Part shown: one piece after another, positions 9,229 to 17,848 of the stretch | Layout: each line of letters begins with the position of its first letter | How positions within the stretch are numbered: the stretch's first letter is position 1 | NCBI RefSeq assembly: GCF_000172415.1 | Contig: NZ_ABLD01000012.1 | Coordinates: 1 to 64,000 of the forward strand | Origin: Paraburkholderia graminis C4D1M | GTDB lineage: Bacteria; Pseudomonadota; Gammaproteobacteria; Burkholderiales; Burkholderiaceae | DNA: 64,000 nt | Direction: 5' to 3' | Made by a program: the position numbers and the translations under genes | Notes under the pieces: model-generated | Databases searched by the model: none | Told to the model about the DNA's origin: nothing | Seen by the model: the letters and a program-made list of their open reading frames with translations, nothing else

Positions 9229-10473
9229 TCAGTTAGTGCCATGCGGCACTGTGGTACGGCGACGACCATGGCCCGTAGCGCCCGCCTGCGTGGACGAACC
9301 GCTTTGCGTCGACGGCGTGCTCACCTCGCGTAACACCTCCAGCTTGCGCGCACCGAGCCGGCGCTTGAGCGCGGCGAGATCCACGCGCTCGAGCCCCTCT
9401 GCGTCGCCCTTGCCGGACCCATGCGAAGGCAGCGCCGGCAGCACGACTTCGACGTCGAGCCCCGTGCTCAGATAATGAATGTTGACCGCGGCCGCCTTCA
9501 CGCCGCCGGCGGCCAATGCCGCGTTGACGTCCGCGACGATCCGCTCGCGCGGCGGCAAACCGACGGGCGGATGCGCGACGGCATCGTTCTCGGGATCGAC
9601 GTGAATCAGCGCGTCCAGCACGCGGCTGTCGTTCAGCACGCGCAGGCGCGCAGTCTCCGCGATGTAGTGCCCCTCGGAAACCGAGATGAGCGGATCGACC
9701 AGAATATGCGCGTCGACAAGCGCGAAATCTCCCATTTTCCGCGTGCGTAATTCGTGGACGTCGCGCACGCCTGGCGTGGACAGCAGCAGCGCGCGCATGT
9801 CGGCGGTGGCGGCATCGTCGAGCGCGCGGTCGGACAGATCCTGCAGCGCGTCCCATCCGAACATCCAGCCCATGCGCGCCACCATGAAACCGACGATCGC
9901 CGCCGCGATCGGATCGAGCAGCCGCACGCCCGCAAGGCTGCCGAGAATACCGAGCGCAACCACCAGCGACGACGCCGCGTCCGAGCGCGCATGCCACGCA
10001 TTCGCGATCAGCATGGCCGAACGCACGCGCTGAGCTTCCCGCAGCATGTAGCGAAACAGTCCCTCTTTGGAGACGAGGACGAGCACGGCCACGATAAGCG
10101 CGCTCAGATGAACGGCGGGGATGCTCTCGAGATCGGCGAGACGCGTACCGGCACGCCATAACATGCCGAAGCCGACCGCAATCAGCAGCGCGCCGAGAAA
10201 GAGCGATGCGACCGTTTCGTAACGGCTATGGCCGTAATTGTGATCGGCATCCGGCTTTGCGCCGCTGTGCCGATTGGCAAACAGCACGACAAAATCGGAA
10301 ATGAGATCGGCGAGAGAGTGGATGCCGTCAGCCACCAATGCCTGCGAGTGCGCGAACACACCGACGGCGATTTGCAGCGCCATCAATACCGTATTCAGCG
10401 CAATACTGACAAACGTACTTTTGCGCGCGACGCGGTGTTTTTCAGCGGACTCAATGGCGGCGGAAGGCATCAT
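9229..10473 (-). CDS. cation diffusion facilitator (CDF) metal exporter
   Basis: About 414 residues. The transmembrane domain (residues 20-210, six helices) carries the ADGIHSLADLISD metal-site motif in helix 2 and HARSDAASS in helix 5, the Asp/His pairs of the CDF metal site. A cytoplasmic dimerisation domain follows (about 215-300), then a second ferredoxin-like segment and a disordered Ser/Thr/Gly-rich tail of about 40 residues, longer than in E. coli FieF (300). The family exports Zn, Fe, Co or Mn in exchange for protons; the metal cannot be fixed from these residues. The region 9043-9228 has imperfect TGATGCGC repeats. Confidence 0.9.
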   Translation of the reverse strand: MMPSAAIESAEKHRVARKSTFVSIALNTVLMALQIAVGVFAHSQALVADGIHSLADLISDFVVLFANRHSGAKPDADHNYGHSRYETVASLFLGALLIAVGFGMLWRAGTRLADLESIPAVHLSALIVAVLVLVSKEGLFRYMLREAQRVRSAMLIANAWHARSDAASSLVVALGILGSLAGVRLLDPIAAAIVGFMVARMGWMFGWDALQDLSDRALDDAATADMRALLLSTPGVRDVHELRTRKMGDFALVDAHILVDPLISVSEGHYIAETARLRVLNDSRVLDALIHVDPENDAVAHPPVGLPPRERIVADVNAALAAGGVKAAAVNIHYLSTGLDVEVVLPALPSHGSGKGDAEGLERVDLAALKRRLGARKLEVLREVSTPSTQSGSSTQAGATGHGRRRTTVPHGTN

Positions 10474-10795
10474 GGAAGCGGTGGGTGTTCAACCTCTCCA
10501 TTCTACCCGTCCGGTCTTAAGAATGAGCGCCCACGCCAACAAACATCTTTTAGAATCAATCGCTTATGAAAACGAAAAGCATTCGCATTCGAATTGCGCG
10601 AAGCGGCAGTGCGCGTGGCACACACACGATTTGAACGGACGACAAAAAAGCCGCGCCTGGAAACTGCGCGGCCTTAGTGAATGAGTCCAGCGCACTCGCG
10701 ACGCGAGCCTCATTCGTATTACGTTAATGCTACACATGCGAGAGGCATTACACCTGATTAATTCCGGGCAAGCACTCAGTAAGCCTGGCGCCTGA
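10474..10795. other. intergenic region with hns terminator
   Basis: No gene seen. It contains the CDF promoter side and a minus-strand terminator hairpin at 10644-10673. Confidence 0.6.
10644..10673 (-). terminator. Rho-independent terminator downstream of hns
   Basis: Stem GCCGCGC/GCGCGGC with a 9-base loop and six T residues on the minus strand. It lies about 125 bases after the hns stop. Confidence 0.75.
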
Positions 10796-11098
10796 TTACT
10801 TCTGAATGAGAAACTTGTCGCGATCCATGCCCGCAATCCAGCGCGGCGGTTTGCCGCGGCCCGACCACGTGCTGCCGCTTTCCGGGTCACGATATTTAGG
10901 CGCAACGCCGGCACGCGGACGAGCGGCTTTTGCACCCTTGGGCGCGCGCCCGCCGCCGAGTTCGCTCAGCGAAATGCCGTAGTCGGCCATTTTCTGTTTG
11001 ATTTCGTTCAGCACTTCCGCGTATTCGCGCGACTTCGCCTCTTCGATCTGCTTTTCCAGCTTCTCTCGCTGCGCGAGTAGTTCCTTGTAGGAAGACAT
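10796..11098 (-). CDS. hns: H-NS family nucleoid protein
   Basis: 100 residues. An N-terminal coiled coil (residues 5-45, rich in Lys/Glu) mediates oligomerisation; a Gly/Ala/Arg linker follows; and the C-terminal domain has YRDPESGSTWSGRGKPPRWI, the H-NS core motif that binds the minor groove of AT-rich DNA. The length and motif match the short Burkholderia/Bordetella (BpH3-type) proteins rather than the 137-residue E. coli H-NS. The gene stands alone with AT-rich upstream sequence, which is typical of autorepressed hns genes. It could silence AT-richer acquired DNA such as the pair at the left end of the window; that is inference. Confidence 0.93.
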   Translation of the reverse strand: MSSYKELLAQREKLEKQIEEAKSREYAEVLNEIKQKMADYGISLSELGGGRAPKGAKAARPRAGVAPKYRDPESGSTWSGRGKPPRWIAGMDRDKFLIQK

Positions 11099-11493
11099 AG
11101 GTTCCCTTGTGGTTTGGATTAACGACTGCCAGTCTTAAGCCGGCTTGCCCTTTGAAGGTGTTCATGCCTCGGAATTTGAACGCGAGATTAACACAAAATA
11201 GAAAGACTACAAACGCGTCCGCGTAAAACTAATACTTGTCCGTTTCAAAAACTTTCGCGGCGAGGCGCTGTCACGCGTCAGCTTTCATTTAGCCACTCCG
11301 CGTTTTTTGCAGACGAAGCGTCGCGCGAATCGGTAAATATGGGATTAATTATCAGCGCATGAAAATTAAGACAGTTTCCGCAAGCAAACATTTCATTGCA
11401 TGAGAGCTTCGACATGAAATGTCGGCACATATTTGAAGCACTTTGGGCCCACCGTTTTCGGCGATAAGGTTTTCCCGAATAGGCAATAAACGC
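11099..11493. other. AT-rich upstream region of hns
   Basis: No gene. It is markedly AT-richer than the surroundings (for example 11161-11420), with A and T runs suited to H-NS self-binding; the hns promoter should lie here. Confidence 0.6.
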
Positions 11494-12156
11494 CTAATTG
11501 GCCCGCCGTCGAATGCAATCTTCTAGCGCCGCACGCAATGTTTCCATGTCCAGCTTCGCGCTTTCGAATGCGAAACGTTTGCGCAGACCGTTTTGCCGCA
11601 AATCGACGCCATATCTGTCGACGCCGATTAGCCGGTAGCCGCAGGCGTCGGACACTGCGTCGGCAAATTCGCCGATCAGCGCGTCTTCCTCGTCGTGCTC
11701 AAGCACCGGCAGCGGGTCGAGTTCATCGCCGCCGAGCCAGCCCATCGCGCCGAATCCGCCGATATAACGCAGGCGGTCGAGCTTCATCGTCCAGAACGTG
11801 AAGTCGCCGAGGACGAGGTAGCGCTCCGCGTCCGGGTGATAGCGCAGATAACGTGCGACAAGTTCGGGCGCCGGGTCGACCGGTTCGAAAGTGCCGAGCA
11901 ACGTGACGCGCTGACCGTTGAGCACGTCGCCGTCCGGCGCATCGACGACGAGAAAGCCGGCACGCGGATCGGCGTGCAGATTATGCGTGTGCTCGGCGAG
12001 CCGGCTCACCAGAATCGTCGGCCGATGCTGTTCATCAGGCGCAAACGGCAGCACCGACGGATAAGGGAAGCCTTCGGGCTGGCGTGCGTGCGTCGCCAGC
12101 GTGCCGACCGCGGCGGTATGCAACAGGTGCAATGGAGCTTGTGCGGGAATGTTCAA
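11494..12156 (-). CDS. HugZ-like pyridoxamine-5'-phosphate-oxidase-fold protein
   Basis: About 220 residues. The first 150 form a split-barrel FMN-binding-like domain (THARQPEGFPYPSVLPF, then LLGTFEPVD and the DFTFWTMKLDRLRYIGGFG segment), and the last 75 match the DUF2470-type domain of HugZ-family haem-binding or haem-degrading proteins. Whether this one degrades haem is not shown. I chose the TTG at 12156, which has GGAAG upstream, over an ATG-type start 46 residues earlier, because the extension has no family similarity. Confidence 0.8.
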   Translation of the reverse strand: MNIPAQAPLHLLHTAAVGTLATHARQPEGFPYPSVLPFAPDEQHRPTILVSRLAEHTHNLHADPRAGFLVVDAPDGDVLNGQRVTLLGTFEPVDPAPELVARYLRYHPDAERYLVLGDFTFWTMKLDRLRYIGGFGAMGWLGGDELDPLPVLEHDEEDALIGEFADAVSDACGYRLIGVDRYGVDLRQNGLRKRFAFESAKLDMETLRAALEDCIRRRAN

Positions 12157-12437
12157 GTGTCTTCCTTTCGTCGATGAGCGAATTCTTGCCGTCCGTGATG
12201 CGCGGATTGGCGTGACGTGCAATGCCGGCTGCCCGCCAATATATATTGCATGCACCTCGTGGATTCGCGGATTCGTGAGTCGCTGGGCGCGCACATCCGT
12301 GAACCGTCTGCCAACGCGCGACGAATCCAGCGAAAGCGCAATTCCGTGGATTCAAGCATAAGACAGCGCCCTTCGTTAGAATCGGAAATTCGCTTTCAGT
12401 GCGCTTTCTTCCGCATCTTCCTCCTCACGAGACTCCC

Positions 12438-13649
12438 GTGTCCGATCGCTCCACCGACTTCGCCGCCATCCCCGCCGCTCACCGGAACCTGTCCGACACC
12501 GCGCGTCAGCGAGCGCGCATCGCGACGATGGCGCTGTTTTTCATCGCCGGGATGGTGTACGGCTCGTGGGGCGTGCATGTGCCGACCGTGCGCGACCGCT
12601 TCCAACTGAGTCCCGCCTTGCTGTCGGTCGCGCTTCTCGCGGTTGCCGGCGGCTCGATCGGCGCGATGGCCGCGAACGCGTCGTGGATTGCGCGCGTCGG
12701 CACGCGCCGCGCCTGCCTCACCGGCGGGCTCGTGATGTCGGTCTGCGTCGCGTTGATCCTCGTGGTGCCGTTCTACTGGATGCTGCTGGCCGTGCTGGCC
12801 CTATTCGGCGCGGGCATGGCCACGCTCGACGTCGCGATGAACGCCGAAGCGAGCGCCGTCGAAAAGGCGCTGCGCAAACCGATCATGTCGTCGTTGCACG
12901 GCATGTTCAGCGTCGGCGGTATGGTCGGCGCGGCTGTCGGCGGCGCGCTGCTCGCGCATGGGATGGCGCCGGCCGTGCATCTCGGCTTGGCCGCGGCCGT
13001 CAGCGCGCTCGTGCTGATCGCGGCCTGCCCTTCCGTGTTGCCGCACGTGCCGCACGACGAACATCCCGACTCGGCGACGCCGCGTGCGAACCGCTGGCGC
13101 TCGCCCGCGTTGTGGGCGCTCGGCACGGTCGCGCTCGTCGCGCTGATCGCCGAGGGCGCGATGTACGACTGGGCGACCGTCTATATGCGCGATGTCGTCC
13201 TCTCTTCGCCGGCCGCCGCGAGCGCCGCGTATGCCGCGTTTTCGGGCGGCATGGCAGCCGCGCGTTTTGCCGGCGACGCGGTGCGGGCGCGCTTTGGCGC
13301 TCCGCAACTGGTGATGGCCAGCGCGACGCTGGCGCTTGCCGGCATGATCGGCGCGCTGTTGGTGCCGACGCCGGTCGCGGCGCTGACCGGCTTCACGCTG
13401 ATGGGCCTTGGTCTCGCCAACATGATGCCGGTGCTGTTCGCGGCCGCCGCGAGCGTGAAAGGCATCCACGCTGCCGAAGGGCTCGCGCACGTCGCCGGGC
13501 TGGCTTACTTCGGGATGCTGTTTGGGCCGGTCCTGATCGGCGCGGTGGCGCAGGTGACGAATCTGTCGATCGGACTGTCCGTGGTCGCAGTGTGCTGCGC
13601 GCTGATTGCGATCACGGGGCCGAAGGTGCTGCAGCGGCTGAAGATTTAG
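12438..13649 (+). CDS. MFS transporter
   Basis: About 403 residues with twelve hydrophobic helices starting at ATMALFFIAGMVYGSWG. The cytoplasmic loop 2-3 has GTRRAC, a weak form of the MFS G-x-x-x-R/K motif. The layout (GVHVPTVRDRF, MNAEASAVEKALRKPIMSSLHGMFSVGG) resembles the YbjJ-type subgroup of putative exporters; the substrate is unknown. The GTG at 12438 is a plausible start, and another GTG at 12399 would add 13 residues; neither has a strong ribosome site. A bidirectional terminator lies at 13828. Confidence 0.85.
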   Translation: MSDRSTDFAAIPAAHRNLSDTARQRARIATMALFFIAGMVYGSWGVHVPTVRDRFQLSPALLSVALLAVAGGSIGAMAANASWIARVGTRRACLTGGLVMSVCVALILVVPFYWMLLAVLALFGAGMATLDVAMNAEASAVEKALRKPIMSSLHGMFSVGGMVGAAVGGALLAHGMAPAVHLGLAAAVSALVLIAACPSVLPHVPHDEHPDSATPRANRWRSPALWALGTVALVALIAEGAMYDWATVYMRDVVLSSPAAASAAYAAFSGGMAAARFAGDAVRARFGAPQLVMASATLALAGMIGALLVPTPVAALTGFTLMGLGLANMMPVLFAAAASVKGIHAAEGLAHVAGLAYFGMLFGPVLIGAVAQVTNLSIGLSVVAVCCALIAITGPKVLQRLKI

Positions 13650-13827
13650 CGGCCAGGCGCAGCGGCGCCCTCGCCAGTTTCGCGGATTGGGTGGGGTGGA
13701 GGCGCCGGGTCGCGTTGGTTGCGATAGCCGTTACTCCTCTTAGAACGCAAGCAACGCGGGCAACGCGCCCGACGCACGCAACGCGACCAACACGGCTGAC
13801 GCCGAGCACCAAACCCCACCCCAAAAC

Positions 13828-13862
13828 AAAAGGCACGCGACCGAAGGTACGCGTGCCTTTCC
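13828..13862. terminator. bidirectional terminator between MFS gene and livK
   Basis: Stem AAAGGCACGCG/CGCGTGCCTTT with a 10-base loop between two convergent genes; the ends give T runs on both strands. Confidence 0.85.
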
Positions 13863-13908
13863 AATCATGCGATCACGGACAGCGCAAGCTGCCCGCACCC
13901 ATGCGGTA

Positions 13909-15054
13909 TTACATCTTCACCACGTCGAGCAGCGTCTTCTTGCCCGACTTGTAGTTGTACAGCGAGATCACGCCGTGCTTCAGATCGCCCTTCGAGTCGA
14001 AGGTCGTCTGGCCGATCACACCCTTGTAGTCGGTGTTCGGCATTGCAGCGAGGATCTTCGACGGATCGGTCGAGCCAGCGCGCTTCATTGCGTCGACGAT
14101 GATGTATACAGCGTCATACGTGAACGGAGCGTAAATCTGGATCGGCTGACCGAAACGCTTCAGGTACTTCGCCTGGAACGCGGAACCGCCTTCCATCTTC
14201 TCGAGCGCCATGCCGGCTTCCGAGCAGACGATGTTGTCGGTTGCGTCGCCAGCGAGGTCCGACAGCTTGTCGGTACACACGCCGTCGCCTGCCAGCACCT
14301 TCGCGCGCAGGCCGAGCTGCTTGGCTTGCTTCGCGAACGGGCCGCCGGTGGCGTCCATGCCGCCGTACATGATCGCGTCCGGGTTTTCGCCCTTGATCTT
14401 CGTCAGAATCGCGCGGAAGTCGACAGCCTTGTCGTTCGTCGCGTCATGCGACATCACGTTCAGGCCCAGCGACTTTGCGGTCTTTTCGAATTCGTTCGCG
14501 AGACCCTGGCCGTAAGCGGTCGAGTCGTCGACGATCGCGACGCTCTTCACTTTCAGACCCTTGGCTGCATAGTTAGCGAGTGCCGGACCTTGTTGCGCAT
14601 CGGTCGCAACGACGCGGTACGTCGTCTTGAAACCTTGCTGCGTGTAGGCCGGGTTCGTTGCCGACGGCGAGATCTGCACGATGCCTGCATCGCTATAGAT
14701 CTTCGAAGCCGGAATCGACGTGCCCGAGTTCAGGTGGCCGACCACTGCCACAACCTTGTCGTCGACCAGCTTCTGCGCGACTTGCGTAGCAGTACGCGGG
14801 TCGGCTGCGTCGTCTTGTGCGTCGAGTTGCAGCGTGACTTTCTGGCCGCCGATCGTCAGGCCCTTCGCGTTGATTTCTTCAACCGCGAGGCGTGCGCCGT
14901 TTTCGTTGTCTTTCCCCAGGTGAGCGATACCGCCAGTCAGCGGTGCAACGTGACCGATCTTGACGACCGTGTCGGCTGCAGCCGATGTTGCCAACGTCGC
15001 GAACAGCATCGCCGCAGCGCTGATCGGCAACAGCTTTTGAATCTTGATGTTCAT
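13909..15054 (-). CDS. livK: branched-chain amino-acid ABC transporter substrate-binding protein
   Basis: About 381 residues. A Sec signal peptide (residues 1-27, ending SAAA) is followed by the two-lobed type I periplasmic-binding fold: VVKIGHVAPLTGGIAHLGKD at the start, GHLNSGTSIPASKIY with the ligand-binding Ser/Thr residues, and YDAVYIIVDAMKRAGS near the end. It is closest in type to LivJ/LivK, which deliver Leu, Ile and Val to an ABC permease. No permease or ATPase gene is adjacent, so it works with components encoded elsewhere. Two further in-frame starts upstream lack a signal peptide. Confidence 0.92.
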   Translation of the reverse strand: MNIKIQKLLPISAAAMLFATLATSAAADTVVKIGHVAPLTGGIAHLGKDNENGARLAVEEINAKGLTIGGQKVTLQLDAQDDAADPRTATQVAQKLVDDKVVAVVGHLNSGTSIPASKIYSDAGIVQISPSATNPAYTQQGFKTTYRVVATDAQQGPALANYAAKGLKVKSVAIVDDSTAYGQGLANEFEKTAKSLGLNVMSHDATNDKAVDFRAILTKIKGENPDAIMYGGMDATGGPFAKQAKQLGLRAKVLAGDGVCTDKLSDLAGDATDNIVCSEAGMALEKMEGGSAFQAKYLKRFGQPIQIYAPFTYDAVYIIVDAMKRAGSTDPSKILAAMPNTDYKGVIGQTTFDSKGDLKHGVISLYNYKSGKKTLLDVVKM

Positions 15055-15522
15055 GTAAGTCTCCAGTTTCGGTCCCAAAAACAACGTAATCGCCCTGTGC
15101 CCCCGCTTCCCCAACACGTGTCGCTCAGTCCCGTGGACGACCACGCCGGTTGCATCGTTCATGCACTTGGCCAGTACGTCTGCCGGACTGTTTGTGACAG
15201 GCGGCAACCCGTACTTGCGCGCAAGTGTAGGCTATCAAATTAATTTGTGGGACTTTTTTGAGGAAGTGGGATGAACACTAATAGCGTTTATCCAGTGGCG
15301 CCGGCTTCCGGCTTGCGTCGCGGGCTGGAAAGCACCGGCCCATGCGGGTTTCCGCTATATGAGCAACGCATCGGCGAGTAAGCGCTAAAGGTTTTAGCGA
15401 GTCAAACCGTTAATGGTTCGAATGAGGCGGAATACGTCGAAATGGATTCGAGCGGCCGGCACTTTTTTTGAAAACGACGCGCGCCGCAAGCGGGGGCGGC
15501 ACGCGTCCTGACTCGTCGCGGT
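15055..15522. other. livK upstream region and terminator
   Basis: About 470 bases without a gene. The left part should carry the livK promoter on the minus strand; the right end has the terminator of the nitronate monooxygenase gene (15471-15507). Nothing else is recognisable. Confidence 0.5.
15471..15507 (-). terminator. terminator of the nitronate monooxygenase gene
   Basis: A 12-bp stem (GACGCGTGCCGC/GCGGCGCGCGTC on the minus strand, one G-T pair) followed by GTTTTC, just after the stop. Confidence 0.75.
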
Positions 15523-16635
15523 TCAGCGTTTAAATCCAGCGACGAACGCCGCGATGCCGGCGCTTGCCGCACGCCATTCGTCGTCGAGTTGGGCCATCAG
15601 TTCTGCCGCGCCGAAGTCCTCGCGCCGCGAGCGGCCGAGCGGCGCACCTTGCCCCGACCACAGCGACAGATAATCGCCGTTCTGCGCGCGGCCGGCCGTC
15701 TGACGCAACTCCTGCGTCAATGCGTTCTGCACGGGATACGGCGCGATCTTCTGCGGCGCTTCGCTCAGGCGCTGCATCAGCGGATTGCGGATGCCGCGCG
15801 CGTGGCGGCCAGTGATCGCGTAGGTCACCGAAGTCGACGTGTCGGAAATCGAGCGCAGCCGGTCTTTCCATGCCTGCGGTATCGCGCTTTCGCGGGAAGT
15901 CAGGAACGCGGTGCCCATGACCGCGGCTTGCGCGCCGAGCGCGAGCGCGGCGACGATTCCCCGTCCGTCCATGATGCCGCCGGCGGCGAGCACCGGCAGT
16001 CCGGTTGCGTCGACGAGTTGCGGCACGAGCGCCATCGTGCCGACCAGCGCTTCTTCGAATGAACCGATGAACGTGCCGCGATGCGCGCCCGCCTCCGAAC
16101 CCTGCGCGGCGATCGCATCGGCGCCCGCGTCGCGCCACGCGACGCCTTCCGCAACATGCGTCGCGGTGCCGATTACATATTGACCGTTCGCCTGCAGCCG
16201 CGCGACGTCTTCGCGTGACAGCAGCCCGAACGTGAAGCTGACCACCGGCACACGCGATTCGATCAGCGCCTCCAACTGCGCGCGAAAATCCGGCGCGTAG
16301 CGTTCGAGCGGCCGGCCCGGCGGCAAACCTAGGTCCGCGCGCACCGGGTCGATGGCTTCGAGCGCGCGGCGCACGGTGGCGTCGTCGGGCGCGGCAGGCT
16401 GCAGCACGAACAGATTGACGCCGAACGGGCGATCCGTCAGCGCGCGAATCGCCGCGACGTCGCTCGCGATTTTCTCCGGCGACAGCGCCGCACCGGCCAG
16501 CGTGCCGAGGCCGCCGCTATTCGACACGGCCGCGACCAACTCGGGCGTCGTGGCGCCCGCCATCGGCGCCTGCACGACCGGCACACGCAAGCCAAAACGC
16601 TCGGCAAACGGCGTCACAAAACTGCCTTCACTCAT
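15523..16635 (-). CDS. nitronate monooxygenase (2-nitropropane dioxygenase family)
   Basis: About 370 residues forming a TIM barrel. Recognisable are the N-terminal APMAGATTPELVAAVSNSGG, the FMN-binding GSEAGAHRG (with the His that takes the substrate proton), LAAGGIMDGRG and ALGAQAAVMGTAFLTSRES. It oxidises alkyl nitronates or nitropropionate with O2 to carbonyl products and nitrite. The ATG at 16635 has GGAG upstream. Divergent from dienelactone hydrolase across about 310 bases; a xenobiotic or plant-toxin detoxification role for the pair is only inferred. Confidence 0.92.
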   Translation of the reverse strand: MSEGSFVTPFAERFGLRVPVVQAPMAGATTPELVAAVSNSGGLGTLAGAALSPEKIASDVAAIRALTDRPFGVNLFVLQPAAPDDATVRRALEAIDPVRADLGLPPGRPLERYAPDFRAQLEALIESRVPVVSFTFGLLSREDVARLQANGQYVIGTATHVAEGVAWRDAGADAIAAQGSEAGAHRGTFIGSFEEALVGTMALVPQLVDATGLPVLAAGGIMDGRGIVAALALGAQAAVMGTAFLTSRESAIPQAWKDRLRSISDTSTSVTYAITGRHARGIRNPLMQRLSEAPQKIAPYPVQNALTQELRQTAGRAQNGDYLSLWSGQGAPLGRSRREDFGAAELMAQLDDEWRAASAGIAAFVAGFKR

Positions 16636-16945
16636 GATCGATTCTCCTTCGCGCAATCCGCTCGCCATCCCCGCGAGACCTTACCGTGGACTCTACCGGC
16701 GCGACGCGCAACAGGAAAATGAATAATCGAGAACGTTCGGATCGTCCAATGAGATTGCCTTGACGATGCCCGTCGAACGGGCTTTCGAAGGCTGTTCGCA
16801 AGGCTTTGCCGGGGGTGCCTGCACCGGCTTTCTTTTGGTGGCACACTGACCGCCCGCTTCAGGCATTCGCGCCTCTTGCATTCGTTTTGTCTCAACTCGC
16901 CCACTCAATTCATTCGCGCGACCGCGCGCGATTACGGAGGACACC

Positions 16946-17644
16946 ATGAGCATCACTTCGCGATGGATCGACATTCCCGCCGGCAACGACACGTTCGGCG
17001 GCTATCTCGCGCTGCCCAAAAGCGGCAAGGGACCGGCTGTCATCATCATTCAGGAAATCTTCGGCGTGAACAGCCATATCCGCTCGGTCGCGGATCAATA
17101 TGCGCAAGACGGCTACGTCGCGCTCGCACCCGACGTGTTCTGGCGCGTGCAGCCGCGCGTCGAGTTGACGTATGAAGGCGCGGACCGCGCGAAGGGCGTC
17201 GAACTGATGCAGAAGCTCGACGCAAACCAGGCCGCCGACGACATCGGCGCAACGGCCGCGGCGCTGCGCGCGATGCCCGAAGTCACCGGCAAGATCGCCG
17301 CGATCGGCTTCTGCTTCGGCGGACTGCTTGCATATTTGACGGCCGCGCGCGGCAGCGTCGACGCCGCGGTCGCCTACTACGGCGGCGGCATTCAGAACAA
17401 GCTCGACGAAGCCGCGAAGGTCAAGGTGCCGATGCAGTTTCACTACGGCGAACTCGACCAGCATATTCCGCTGTCGGCCGTCGGTCAGATTCAGGAGCGC
17501 TTTGCCGGCCGCACCGATGCCGAGTTCCACATCTATCCGAACGCGGATCACGGCTTCAACTGTTCGGACCGTGCGTCGTACAACCAGCGCGCCGCCGCGC
17601 TCGCGCATGGCCGCACGCTGACGTTCCTCGGCGAGCGGTTGTAA
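16946..17644 (+). CDS. dienelactone hydrolase family protein
   Basis: 232 residues, alpha/beta hydrolase fold. The catalytic triad of the family is visible: Cys123 in GFCFGG, Asp171 in GELDQHIP and His202 in NADHGFN, and Glu37 in QEIFGVN, which activates the Cys. Classical members open dienelactone in chlorocatechol breakdown; many chromosomal copies like this one have unknown substrates. A GGAGG ribosome site lies upstream of the ATG. No ortho-cleavage genes are nearby. Confidence 0.92.
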   Translation: MSITSRWIDIPAGNDTFGGYLALPKSGKGPAVIIIQEIFGVNSHIRSVADQYAQDGYVALAPDVFWRVQPRVELTYEGADRAKGVELMQKLDANQAADDIGATAAALRAMPEVTGKIAAIGFCFGGLLAYLTAARGSVDAAVAYYGGGIQNKLDEAAKVKVPMQFHYGELDQHIPLSAVGQIQERFAGRTDAEFHIYPNADHGFNCSDRASYNQRAAALAHGRTLTFLGERL

Positions 17645-17848
17645 GTCGGGTAAGTGACGCAAGTCATGCACTGACGCGATAGGCTCGCCGCGGCGGCGCG
17701 CGAGTCGGTTACGCTTGAAGGGCGGCGCGCCCGCTCTTTTCGCGTCGATGCACGCGGCGGCAAATCACGGCGTAGCTGTGCCGCCGCGCCGCCGCTTGCG
17801 TGCATCGACGATGGACATTCCACATCCGCCAGCGAGGTCCTTTCCGCC